Of a stretch of DNA of 64,000 bases, positions 1-27,950 are shown piece after piece. The DNA comes from Asterias rubens (Eukaryota; Echinodermata; Asteroidea; Forcipulatida; Asteriidae), in contig NC_047065.1 in NCBI RefSeq assembly GCF_902459465.1, positions 22,581,828-22,645,827 of the forward strand, given 5' to 3'. Positions within the stretch are counted from its first letter, which is position 1. Every line of letters starts with the position of its first letter. Below the pieces are notes generated by a model. It was not told the origin of the DNA and ran no database searches. It saw only the letters and a list, made by a program, of their open reading frames with translations. The position numbers and the translations under genes are program-made.

Positions 1-65
1 CAAAGAAAACTACTGGAACATAATTTTCTTTTTTTAAGGGTTACTTACATACAGAGGGCAAGACC

Positions 66-310
66 AGGGCCCAATTTCACAGAGCTGCTAAGCACAAAAA
101 TTTGCTTAGCATGAAATTTCTTCCCAGATAAAAAACAGGATTACCAGCCAAATTTCCATTTGTTGCATAGTGCTTGTTACTGGTATTCAGCTTTTGTTTG
201 CTTATCCTGAAAATCACATGGAACTTTGGTTGGTAATCCTATTGTTATCAAGGAATAAATTCCATGCTGAGCAAATTTTCGTGCTTAGCAGCTCTATGAA
301 ATTGGGCCCT
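66..310. mobile_element. hairpin MITE, AGGGCCCAATTTCA family, copy 1
   Basis: Terminal inverted repeats AGGGCCCAATTTCA...TGAAATTGGGCCCT frame 245 bases, with further inner complementarity (GCTTAGCATGAAATTT against AAATTCCATGCTGAGC). Another good copy is at 54858-55100. No coding capacity. Confidence 0.75.
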
Positions 311-1377
311 GGGCAAAAAGGGCAGTTGCCTCCATTCAAATATGACACGAATGAATTGATTTGTTCTAACATAGGGGCCTACATGAAGAAAAGATTACTG
401 CTGTACCTCAGTTCTCACTCAAATAGAATACAAATACAAATTTGACTTGATTTTGATTTCCTTTGTTGTATTCTCTTTAAAACTTTGCAAACTGTATGCC
501 GATAAGTGCACATATTGATTCGGCCAATACACTAGAATTTAGAAAGGAAAAAAGGTAGGTTGTATTCACAACAAACTTTCAGATTGTTTAATAGTCACAC
601 TTAATACAAAATGACCATCCATGATCTGCACTATTTAACATTTTTACAAAACTGTAGTGTTAACTATCCCGACTATATGATCCTAAATAAAGTTGCAATT
701 ATGCTTTTTAGATCTGCAATATTTTTAATTTAACTTGACAAAACTGGTCACTATCCCTGACTATGAATAGTATGATCCTAAATCAAGTTGCAATTATGCT
801 TTTTATTTTTAAAATTTAAGATCAAAATTATGTAACCTATTTAATACTACTAATACTATAGGCAAGGTCTACACAAAATTATAATCACAATAAATTGAGC
901 TTTTCAATTAAACAAACAAAATATAAAAAAGGCTATGCCATGAAAACAATGAATGCCAGTGAACTTGTTCCATTTTTTTTTTCTGAATTAGTTTATTTAT
1001 TAACTTCTTATTTATTCTACAAATGAATTTTGTTTTTTAAATGGCATAATTTATTGTAATTATTATGAATTATTATTTGTACCTTTGTATGTCCTTTGTA
1101 TTTTCAAAAAAATTGCTTCTTTTTACAAATCAAAGGCTTGTCAACTGTTTATTGTTTTAGGCCTATTAATATTATATATTTCACTGTTTTGTTGTATTTA
1201 ATCACAATAAATTTGTACGTAAATGATCAATTCATTGTGTATTCATATTGTCATAGAGCAAGGTTTATTTAATCTTTTTGCCATCCAGTATATTCTCAGG
1301 TCTGATTCACGAACATGCACCACAACATGCCATTGTCATTGATGCCATTGATGCAAACAATAAAGTACTTTAACATG
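311..1377. other. AT-rich non-coding stretch with an imperfect duplication
   Basis: No gene seen. Two imperfect copies of a block ending TGATCCTAAATAAAGTTGCA lie at about 650-710 and 750-810. Confidence 0.5.
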
Positions 1378-1889
1378 TTTAAAGGGATGGTACAAGTTTG
1401 GTAATTTGTCAAAGACCAGTCTTCTCACTTGGTGTATCCCACCATAAATAACCATAAAATAACATGTCAGTGAAAATTGGGGCTCAATTGGTCATTGATT
1501 GAAGTTGCGAGAAAATGATGAAAGGAAAAACACACTTGTTGGACGAATTTGTGTGCTTTCAGATAAAAATAAATGACTTCTTCTAGCTAGCCTAGCTCTA
1601 GAAGTTGAACTAGACTAGAAAAAAAAACTAGAACTTAGAGTAGTAGTAGAAGTCTTATTATTTATTAATATTAATAATATTAATAGGGCCTATATTATAA
1701 TAATAATATTATAATTATTAAATTAAATTACCTCTTTCTAAAAAACTACGTTACTTCAGAATCAGAGGGAGTCGTTTCACACAATGTTTTATATTATCAA
1801 AAGCTCTCCAATGCTCGTTACCAAGTCAGTTTTTAAGTTAATATTTGTTTTGAGTAATTACCAAACGTGTACCCCCCCCCCTTTAAAGC
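1378..1889. mobile_element. MITE-like repeat, CCAAACGTGTACC family
   Basis: Ends related to GGGATGGTACAAGTTTGG and CCAAACGTGTACC, with internal GGTGTATCCCACCAT and self-complementary GAACTAGACTAG blocks. Related copies lie at 31070-31425 and 42065-42415. Confidence 0.55.
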
Positions 1890-2170
1890 TTCTCCCTCAT
1901 TGATGCACATTTGCATGACATGTGATGTGTTATGTGACATCCCCCGTGTACAAAGCAAAGCCAAGGAAACAAAAAATCCACTTACTTTCCACGCATCATA
2001 CAGCGTTTTCATTCGCCTAAAAAAGGCGTCTTTGTCCACAACGATTCCAGACATTCTTCAATTACCTAAATTAATTAAACAACTGGTATGAAATAATATT
2101 CTCGGCCAGAAAAGCACACGACAATTTGCCGTGTCTTTGAAATCGCCTGTCGTCACGAACAATTTATGAA

Positions 2171-2200
2171 GTGCGCAAAATGGCGGGAGATAAAATTTTG
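2171..2200 (+). promoter_or_regulatory. candidate PDRG1 promoter element (YY1/E2F-like)
   Basis: About 235 bases before the PDRG1 ATG the sequence reads GCGCAAAATGGCGGGAG. It contains an AAAATGGCGG core of the YY1 type overlapping a TTTGGCGGGA-like E2F motif (read as AAATGGCGGGA). Such motifs mark TATA-less housekeeping promoters in animals. No TATA box is visible nearby. Motif match only. Confidence 0.35.
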
Positions 2201-2420
2201 TGAGAGACACAAAGGGCGCCCTCCAGCGTTGATAGAATAAAGCAGTAGAGTCTGGCTCCCCTTTCAACCTTTGGATACTCATTATAAAGTTAGTTTAGTA
2301 TCAGACTAGTGTTTACAAAAACTTGAAAATTTAATTTGTGCATGTGGTATATGTGGCCCATTTTTTAGTCAAAGGTTGCACTCTGAACCTTAGTCAGAAA
2401 CCCCCTTTCCGGCCGAGGAA

Positions 2421-4526
2421 ATGGAAAAAGACACGGACCTTGTAGTTCGGCATTTAGGGGAGCTGGAAGCGCTTGCGGAAGAAGTTTTGTCTGACAAGCA
2501 GCAGGTATGAATCATTATTGAATTGAATGATTGATAATGAATGTACGTAATTGTAAATGTTGAGTTGAGGGATGAGGGTTGACTGAGTGTTAATAATTAT
2601 AAAGTTTGCCCAGAAATTTAGCCCACAGGTTTTGTTGACCAACAATCACAATGATGTGCACATGATCATCATCATTGTGTATTCAATCAATCAATCAACA
2701 GGCGCAGCATGACCAATGGATCTGGGTGATCGAAAGATGGCTGCGATATTTGTATTTGTAGGATCTATTATTATTAAAAGATTCACATACATAGCATGGA
2801 TGATGCATAGATAGGGAGCTATTGATCATTGACATTGGAACAACAAATATGTCATGTGCGGTCATCAGATCATGCAGGAAAACTTTTGTGCGATTGACAG
2901 ATTGCGCAGGATGGTTTTGCATGATTGACCGGTCGCGCAGGAATGTTTTTTCCGTGATTGACAGATTTCCGGGATTGGAACATGAGAAACAGTTTTTTGG
3001 GAAGCATATCTCACAGGAATTGTTTTTGTACGATCGACAGATCGCCAGATTGCCCGGGAATGTTTTTTTTTTTGATTGCGCAGGAACGGAATATGCACCA
3101 TCAACTGATCGCACAGGAATGGTTTTGCACAACCGACCGACGATGTTGACGTCAGATTCAAAATTTCTTTAATGGATAAATGCAGCTGACAGTCAACACA
3201 AAAACCTTCCTTTCCTTAAAGAAATTTGCTCTAGATACTAACTTAAGTCACTCTAAAATTTGAGTCCCAGGTCATTAAAAGATCAATAAATTGATAGCTT
3301 TTGCATTGCTTTACTTTTAGATTGTTGATCTGGATCGGACAAGAAATGGGAACCGTGAAGCCATAAGATCACTTATGAACAAAGAACAACAAAACAAAAG
3401 CAGTCAAAGTAAGTTCCTAATGCGCTCACAGATTTTCTGTTTGTTTTTACTTTTTGTTATTTTAATGACTTCTGATTTTCAATTGTATTTGATTAAACAG
3501 GCAAGTCTTGGGTCTGCTTTGGTGAGATGTTTGTAAAACTTCCTGGAGAAAGTGCTAAAGCCATTCTCAAACAAGGTGAATATATCACAAGGTTTTGGTG
3601 AAGAGTACTTTTTATACTTCTGCTTCTATTACCTGACAATGTTTGTAAGTCAGGATATTAAGAATAATAGAAAGAATAATCTCAACCTCAGATTCAAACT
3701 TTCGGGCTTAAAAACTCATATCTTTTGAATACATTGCCACAAAACTTTGGAGTGAAACGTTTCTCAAAATGCTTAGTACTATCAAAAGCTGCTGTAGGCT
3801 TCTATAAACCAAAAGGTTCCATTGCCAATAATTTTCTGAGTGATTACCAAACGTAAACCTTCCAGTTAATTGTTAACTATCTTTGCCCTGCTTCAATCAC
3901 AGATCAGGTCAAACTCAACTCGGAAATTGACAGATTGCGCAAAGACTTAAAACCCAAGGTGGCCAAACTGAGGGATATGGAAGGTGAGATTATGCACTTT
4001 ATCATTGTGACAAAAACACTCTACTCTCGTTTGAAATCCTGAACATAATAAGGCCTTGCCATAATCCTACAAATGGTTTTGATTTGTGGCGTGTCTTGGT
4101 CGAGCTGTCTAGTATTAACAGACCCAAGTTTCATAGTGACACCAGAACCCAGACTATTCTGCTGAAAACAGTATTGTCAGCAGCAAGAAGCAGCAGAATG
4201 CTTTTTCATACACAATATCTACCTGTACCCTCGGAGGTACTTGTACCCGTTTATACCCCTGGGTGAAGAGAAGCAATTGTAGTAAAGCATCTTGCTCAAG
4301 GACACAAGTGTCATGACCAGGATTCGAACCCACACTTCGATGACTTCAACACCAGAACTTGAATTTGATACATGAACTCACTCGGCCATGACACTCTACT
4401 TTCCCCCAAAAACTTGTTTCTCGTTCACTCTAGAATTGTTTTTGCTCAACAGGTAGGAAGGAAGCCAAGGGCTTTGATTTGACAGCGTTATCAAAAGATG
4501 AACTGAAAGCCGTCGACACAAGGTGA
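2421..4526 (+). CDS. PDRG1: p53 and DNA-damage regulated protein 1 (prefoldin-like), complete, 5 exons
   Basis: Exons 2421-2504, 3321-3408, 3501-3575, 3903-3983 and 4453-4526 join in frame through GT-AG introns to give 133 codons plus stop, the same length as I recall for human PDRG1. The start ATG opens MEKDTDLVVRHLGELEALAE; exon 2 begins IVDLDRTRNGNREAIRSL, the most conserved block; exon 3 has VCFGEMFVKLP; exons 4-5 carry a charged helix and GFDLTALSKDELKAV. PDRG1 is a small beta-type prefoldin-like subunit of the URI/R2TP (PAQosome) co-chaperone complex, mostly cytoplasmic; that role is family knowledge. All internal exon phases match. Intron 1 holds a degenerate tandem repeat. The 3' end is not fixed; an AATAAA near 5455 is one candidate. 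TTLL9 lies downstream in the opposite direction. Very confident. Confidence 0.95.
2855..3145. repeat. degenerate tandem repeat in PDRG1 intron 1
   Basis: About six imperfect units of roughly 45-50 bases built on GATTGACAGATTGCGCAGGA then ATGTTTTT. The frames through it on both strands are products of the repeat. Confidence 0.65.
4300..4395 (-). mobile_element. tRNA-derived SINE head
   Basis: The reverse complement contains a Leu/Ser-tRNA-like box A (GTCATGGCCGAGTGAG) and box B (GGGTTCGAATCC). It resembles the fuller copy at 46529-46947. Not a functional tRNA. Confidence 0.5.
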
Positions 4527-5732
4527 CGATCAAAGCTACTGCGTTGAGATATCTTTATGAAGTTCAGTGTTGTGGAGTAGCTGTGTAGTCTCATAAACCA
4601 GGCTCAACTTTAGTATTATTTGAATCTCCGTGTGGTCTCATACACCAGGCTCAAGTTATGGTACTGTTGGTATCCTGTTGCTGGTCTCATACATTTTACT
4701 ATCGTAGCTTTGTTCTAGCTTTGTTACCGGCCCGAGGCCAGTAGTTTTGGTGTTGGGCCAGCAAACTTACGAGTGGACAAGTCCGGTGTGGCAGTAGATT
4801 TTGTCCCCACGGAGATTCTGTCTCGCTATAGGGCAAACTGTGTACAAATGTCTTCTGATATAGAGCCCTGTTTTGAATCAAACTCCTCCGGCCGATGTCA
4901 ATTCCAATACGGGGGACAGAGTTTCCAACGGACAGATTTCCCTGAGACACCGGCAGTCTTGTGTTTTTTATTTCAATATCAATGCAGCATAATGACACAC
5001 TAAGTGGGTGTCAGGATGCTGATGAGGATTACAAAATAGTAATTTTCACGAAAGGCTATGTATTAATCCTATCTCGAACTTAGGACGGGTTCAATGCGTC
5101 CCAGCGTCTTCGGATACAGAAAAGGAAGAGGGAAGAGCTTGGTGAAATTGATGGCTGTGACCAGCCGTCGATTTCACCAAACTCTTCCTAACTTAGGATT
5201 AATCTTAGGACGGGTTCATTTCCGTATCCAAATACGTAGGACGCATTGAACCCATCCTAAGTTAGGACGGGTTACTCGTCCTAACTCGAGTTAGGATTAA
5301 TCCTTGTGTTTCGTGAAATCGACTGCAGGGCACAACTGAACAGCACTGTGGTTAATATTAAACATGTATAAGAACAAGTTACTATTATTAAACCACAGAA
5401 TGTATATAACAATTTGAATCTCACCAGGGTGCTGCAATGTAACTTGTTTGTAAAATAAACCAGAGTGTAAGTCAACATGTTTTAATGTACCTGTTTTATT
5501 CTTATGTACACAAAAGTCTATGCAACAAAATTTACACAAAATTGAAGAGTTTTTTACAAAATGAACTGTTACTGGACGGAAGGGTGCGAATGGCACTTGA
5601 TGAATGTTTTTATACTATTCAAGGTCTACGTCACACAAGGAAATTTACAGGCAACGAGTTCCAGGCAATCTTTAAGAAGAGAATCCATTCACATTTGAAT
5701 GTTCACATATATTTACTGGGGATCTTTTTAAT

Positions 5733-5966
5733 GGGTGCGTTCGTTTAGCTTCCCTGGGTCGACCCCGGTACGTTCGAATAGGTTTCTCAGGACTCACCCG
5801 GGTCAGCCCCCAGTGCCCTGCTGGTGGAGTGGGTCACTTGGGGGTGACCTGACCTGCATGCCCTCACCGCGAGAGGGTGAGTGTGATCGTTCGTTAAGCT
5901 CTTGTCAGGGGCTCACCCGACTGAGCACTGCGGGGGTAGACCCAGGGAAGCTAAACGAACGCACCC
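5733..5966. mobile_element. hairpin MITE, GGGTGCGTTCG family, copy 1
   Basis: GGGTGCGTTCGTTTAGCTTC and its complement frame 234 GC-richer bases. Two further copies lie at 19967-20210 and 33084-33336. It sits between the PDRG1 and TTLL9 3' ends. Confidence 0.8.
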
Positions 5967-6225
5967 TATAAGTTGTTGCTTGAACAATTGCCTATGTGCT
6001 ACCAAAGGGGTCCTGTAGCATACACTGCAGTTGATTGCCTCCAAGTTGCCTGTAAAAGTTGCCTCGTGTGACAAGCCCCAAGATCAAGCACATTCACCTG
6101 GAAGGCAACATATTTGTATAATACAGAGATCACTGCTGAAGTCACTGCTAAAGACACTGAAGAGCGTCACTGCAAAGAGGTCACTGCAGAGGCCTGGGTA
6201 AACACTCGTCATGGAAATAGTATTA

Positions 6226-6231
6226 TTTATT
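6226..6231 (-). terminator. possible TTLL9 poly(A) signal
   Basis: TTTATT on the plus strand gives AATAAA on the minus strand about 230 bases past the TTLL9 stop. It is a common hexamer in AT-rich DNA, so support is weak. Confidence 0.25.
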
Positions 6232-6459
6232 CCACAGTCTGGTTTTAATGGAGGCTTTTTTTTACTTTTCAAAGTGTGTGGTGAATTTCTGGCTGGATGC
6301 AACACTAGTAAGTTAGTAAGATACGTGTAACAAACCAGTTAAAACTATTCAACTACATGAGTTTAGTATGGTGGCGATAATATCGTGGTATCGCCCAAGC
6401 TTACCACACAGTGTTATCTACAGTGTTGTAGAATTGGGTTTTGACTGCTTTGGTGGTAT

Positions 6460-23320
<16,861 letters not shown>

Positions 23321-23900
23321 CTAGAAATAAAAAGAGAGCTTTCGAGTTAGAAAATGGAATCCAGGTCTTATTAAAATTTTACACATTATTACATAATATA
23401 GTTCCGTAAAATAATGCATCCCAAGCTTTTTTACTGTAGCAACATAGTCCTACTCCTAGAACTATGAAGAGGTTTGTTCTTCGTGTGGAGATGATAGCGG
23501 AACGAACCTCATACTACTAGTACTAGGAGTAGCAGGGAGCAACACACACAACAGGCAGCGAACTCCAGGCAGCAGCAGTGGCAGACGCAGTGCCCAACAT
23601 AGCAAGTCCAGTGAAGCTGTACATGTATCTGTTGACTTATTGCGATTTGAAAAGTGTATTGTGTAAATATGGTAACTGTGCTGTACTATTTCCACTTTTG
23701 TTAATTTATAAAAAGAGTGGTGTGGGGATATAGTTCAACCGGGAAATAAATATGACCCTTTAATTAAGACCAAGTTGGTCTGTAGTAAACGCTTTATTTG
23801 CGAGACTAAGAAGGATACATGAATTATTGCAGATCCTTGGGTAGCAAACACTAGTTTTCGGAAGTCATGTATTTGTAAGCTTCCTCGTCAGTTGCATGTT
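23321..23900. other. TTLL9 5' region, first exon not located
   Basis: The minus strand must hold or lead to the TTLL9 start exon, since 23320 is an acceptor. I see no exon here with a convincing ATG plus donor. Confidence 0.3.
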
Positions 23901-24862
23901 GGTTGATTCAATGAATACCGGACACTTCGGCACCTCGCAAACTCGGCACCTGCAAACTCGGCACCTTGCAAGCTCGGCACCTTGCAATCTCGGCACCAAC
24001 TCGGCACTAAGAATATCGCCACCATACAAACTCGGCACCGGCCTTTTATTGACTAACAAACTCGGCACCGAACAAAAATATTAACCTGGAAGAGTCAAGT
24101 GGTTAAAATAAAGTAACGCACGTGTAATTACACAATAAAAAATGGTTTGATAATTAGTAGCTTTGTAAACGCTGTTAATGGCAAAATCACTAGTTATGGG
24201 AGTTGATTAGAATTCCGAACTTTCGAGAAAATTTGGGCCCACAGGAAATTTACCGTGGTGCCACATCGAGTTCAGTAATTGTGTCCATGTCAGTGAAAGT
24301 GCGGCGCAATTTTTTTTTTATGATTTGGGCTATGAACAATTTTAAAAAGGGTTTGTTTAATTTGGTCAATAGTTTTCAATGAAATTTTGCTTTTTAACAG
24401 AGCGTGATTTGCCGAAAGGCGCCGGCCGTGATCGGGGACTAATTTACCGACACCAGTCGCGACAGTTCTGTGCGCTTTACGTGAAAGATCAAAGATCGTT
24501 TGGTGCACATGATCCTTTCAGTGTTATTTTGTCCGTCCCGTGCTATAACGTCGCTTCTACTTTCTGGTAAATTGTACGATATTAAAATAAGTGTTATAAT
24601 AACTTTAACAGGATCAAACTTTTTATGGGACTGGAGCACTGATCTCTATATAGGTCAGTGGACTGGAGGGCTGAAAATCACAGTGTGAAAATCAAACTTT
24701 TCCAACTAGGTGCCGAATTTGTCTTTGTACATATGCCGAGTTTGTAGGTGCCGAGTTTGCAAGGTGCCGAGGTTGTGAGTGCCGAGTTTGCAAGGTGCTG
24801 AGTTTGCAGGTGCCGAGTTTGCAAGGTGCCGAAGTGACCGGTACCCGATTCAATCATACCAT
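23901..24862. mobile_element. fold-back element with CTCGGCACC tandem-repeat arms
   Basis: The left arm (23914-24072) holds tandem units of CTCGGCACCTTGCAAA; the right arm (24705-24860) holds the same units inverted (GGTGCCGAGTTTGCAA). The outer tips also match (GGTTGATTCAATGAATACCG against CGGTACCCGATTCAATCATA inverted). About 620 bases of unrelated AT-rich sequence lie between. No coding frame recognised. Confidence 0.7.
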
Positions 24863-25009
24863 AGAGCAAGGATCGGGAAAACTCTTGATCAATTCGTACC
24901 CAGTTGACTTGGGATCGAGTTGACTTGGGACCAGGGCCAGGCGGCCGTCGGGAGGAGGGTTCTGCTATTGCAACTACTCAGTAGTGTAGAAGCAGGCCTA
25001 GACTGTAGG

Positions 25010-25500
25010 CCATGATGGCGCCACCACTTCAGGATAACTTTCCGTATGGCGCCACCACTTGTTCACTCATTTTTACAAAAAGGGATATTATCAATCAGGT
25101 AAATTAGATACTATATTATTTTATTTCGAATGAAAAAGTGGTGGCGCCATACGGAAACTTTTCCCCACTTCATTCCATACGATATGTTTATGATGAAATA
25201 ATGGAAAAGTTTCCGTATACTATTTATGGCGCCACCACTTTTTCACTCGATACGAAATAAATATAGTTTTTAAGTATCTAATTTACCTCAATGAGACATC
25301 CCTTTTTGTAAAAATGAGTAAAAAAGTGGTGGCGCCATACGGAAAGTTATCCATAGCCTATCCTTTTTTGTAAAAACGAGTGAAAAAGTGGTACTGGTAC
25401 GGTAGGGGATCCACTGACTGGTAGTGGTACTGTAGGCCCTACTGTCTAGTGGTACCACTCTGGTAGGCCTAGCTAGTGCCATACGGAAAGTTATCCCCAA
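25010..25500. mobile_element. nested palindrome with GTGGTGGCGCCA blocks
   Basis: CCGTATGGCGCCACCACTT and its complement alternate at least four times with TTTTTACAAAAAGGGAT and a GATACT...AGTATC pair, giving two nested hairpins. No gene. Confidence 0.6.
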
Positions 25501-26084
25501 ACTCATTACTAACACCCAAAGTGCAGTGTTATACTTACCCTTCCACCCTTATTCATCGCGAAGGGAAGGAATCTCTCAAACTACTTTTAAAAGTAAAAGA
25601 AGTAAACCTTGACCACTTTGCCCTTTACTTGACTTTTGGTTGCTACACTACATCATCAACTACCTCAACCACCACCAGTGTGCACCAAATTTGAGCCCAA
25701 TACCAATATTGGTGATGAGCACCAAATTTGTTGCCAGTAACAAATAACAAAAAGAAACTGTCAACGACCGTCAATGACCTTCGAAGACAGTGCGTAAGGT
25801 ATGGGCAGATACAAAGTACTCAAAACAAATTAACTTAAAAACTGACTTAGTAACGAGCATTGGAGAGCTGTTGATAGTATAACACATTGTGGGAAACGAC
25901 TCCCTCTAAGCTCTATGATCATACCATATATAAAAATATACGCACACCTTTTTATAATTAAACAATATTATGTACTTCACTATTGGGAAAGCTGACAAAA
26001 ATAAAAGTTTAATTGTGGTTCGAATTGATATAATTTAGGTCAAGGGATTGATTTTTCTATCCCTTGTTCCTCAAGCCCAGTCAA

Positions 26085-26640
26085 AAAGATGAGGGGATAG
26101 TATACAAATATTGAGTGGCTCGACCTCCATGCTCAGAGTGGAATGGGAGGAATATTATCGCAAGGTAAAATTGGACTAGGCATATATTCCATTTCACGAG
26201 GCGAAGCCGAGTGAAATGGAACAGTCCAAATTTTACCTTGCGATAATATTCCTTCCACTCCACGAATTAAAGCCACTCAATATTTGTTTTATATAAATGA
26301 CATTGTAGATCCTTGTCTTTTGATGTATTTTAAAATTATATCACACAAATTACTGACAACCAAAATCATATAGCACCGCGTGGCGGCAACAATGCACAAA
26401 TCGGATCACAACCTTTTGCACATGTGCTCCTTTGTTTTATCAGCGGCGCTGCGGCGCTGTACTGCTCAAAAACATTGGGAACAAAGATGATCCTAAACTG
26501 TTGAATGGGAAATGCTATTCCCCATGATTGGGCGAATAGGTCTTTTTGATCGCCGGTGCGGATGGGAGTAATAGTGAATGTCACGTGAAGTAAGTTCCAC
26601 CAATCAAATGACAAGGATCTGTATGTCAGTTATATAAAAC
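26085..26640. mobile_element. nested hairpin repeat
   Basis: Inner hairpin 26105-26290: CAAATATTGAGTGGCT and GCGATAATATTCC arms facing each other. An outer match pairs GACAAGGATCTACAATGTCA-type blocks near 26300 and 26610. No gene. Confidence 0.55.
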
Positions 26641-27187
26641 CTTTATCCCTTGTTCCTCAGATCCAGCAGAAAAGAGGAGGGGATAGAATTTTCAGTCCCT
26701 TGCTCCCCAAACCTAGCCGAAAAGTGGAAGGGTTGCTGCTCAAACCAAGCAAAGAAAAGGAGGAGATAGATTTGTTTATCCCTTGGACTACAAACATGAC
26801 AAAATGTGCGTTATATTGCCAACAAATATCTGGAATTTATAAACTTTTTGATTGTTAACTTTACAAAACTAGACTGATTTCTAAAATCTGGAGCATGTTT
26901 TTCACAGTTAAGAGGGAAAAAATGTGTAAAAGACAAATTTGTTGCTTTAAAATCCTGTTTCGTTTGAAATTTTCGGACTTTTATGACAATTTGAAGCAGT
27001 AAATTTGAATGTGAAAAAATGCAGTTAACATGTGAACCTGTTAGTCAAACAATCACGCAATCGTCAAAATGGCTCCTTGATCCCCCCAAAATAGTAACAG
27101 TTGGTTTAATTTGCTTTTATTTCATAATCATCCGATCACAAAGCACAAAATAATCATAAACGATGCAGAAATCCCGAATTAGTACAA

Positions 27188-27390
27188 AGGTAGGAAGTGT
27201 CTTGTGAGAAGGTACGAAGTGACTCGTGAGAAGGTACGAAGTGACTCGTGAGAAGGTACGAAGTGTCTTGTAAGAAGGTACGAAGTGTCCAAGGTACGAA
27301 GTGTCCAAAGTCACTTCGTACCTTTTCGTACCTTGAAAAGGTACGAAGTGTCCAGGGTATGAAGTGGCAAAGGTACGAAGTGTCCTGGTT
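27188..27390. repeat. GGTACGAAGTG tandem array with an internal inversion
   Basis: About ten copies of GGTACGAAGTGTC or GGTACGAAGTGACTCG; one stretch near 27305-27340 is inverted (CACTTCGTACC). Resembles the arms of the element at 23901-24862 in design. Confidence 0.7.
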
Positions 27391-27950
27391 AAAGTTTAAT
27401 TTCAATGCCATACACAGGGAGTGATATTTTGATCTGTTGGGTAAATACTCTGTCAGGTAAATTCCGCCTCTTCTTCCCAACCCGTCATAATAGATTTATT
27501 TAACCGAATGTTTTGTTAGCCTCATCACAACCTGTTCTATACTAGCATAATTATAGGACTCGATTATTATAACCCAAGATGAACCTTGGATACTGAAACG
27601 ACCCACAAACAATGGATAAAGCGGCAAACAATAAAGATATAGTGTGTAAAGATTCAAGTACTTACAATTTTGGCAGTTCACTAAAAAATAATAACTAGTG
27701 TGCAGCCAAAAAGTTTTATGAGGATATTAACCGTGTTGCTGTCTGACCTTTATGACTTCGCGAACTTGCAAACAACATAAACTAAGATTCAGTGAAGACA
27801 ACTGCGTTTTGAAATTTTGTATTATTGATCCAAAAAGTACCAACTCGGTACCAAAAGGTGTAATGTTTTCTTTTTTATTGTAGCCTCAAATTTGATTTAT
27901 GAATTGGTGATTGTGTACATTTTTCGGCAAAGGTTGAGCGTTCGAGCACA

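Noticed and set aside
2695-3172. Open frames of 100-145 codons on both strands
   Set aside because: Products of the tandem repeat in PDRG1 intron 1, with no codon or homology support.
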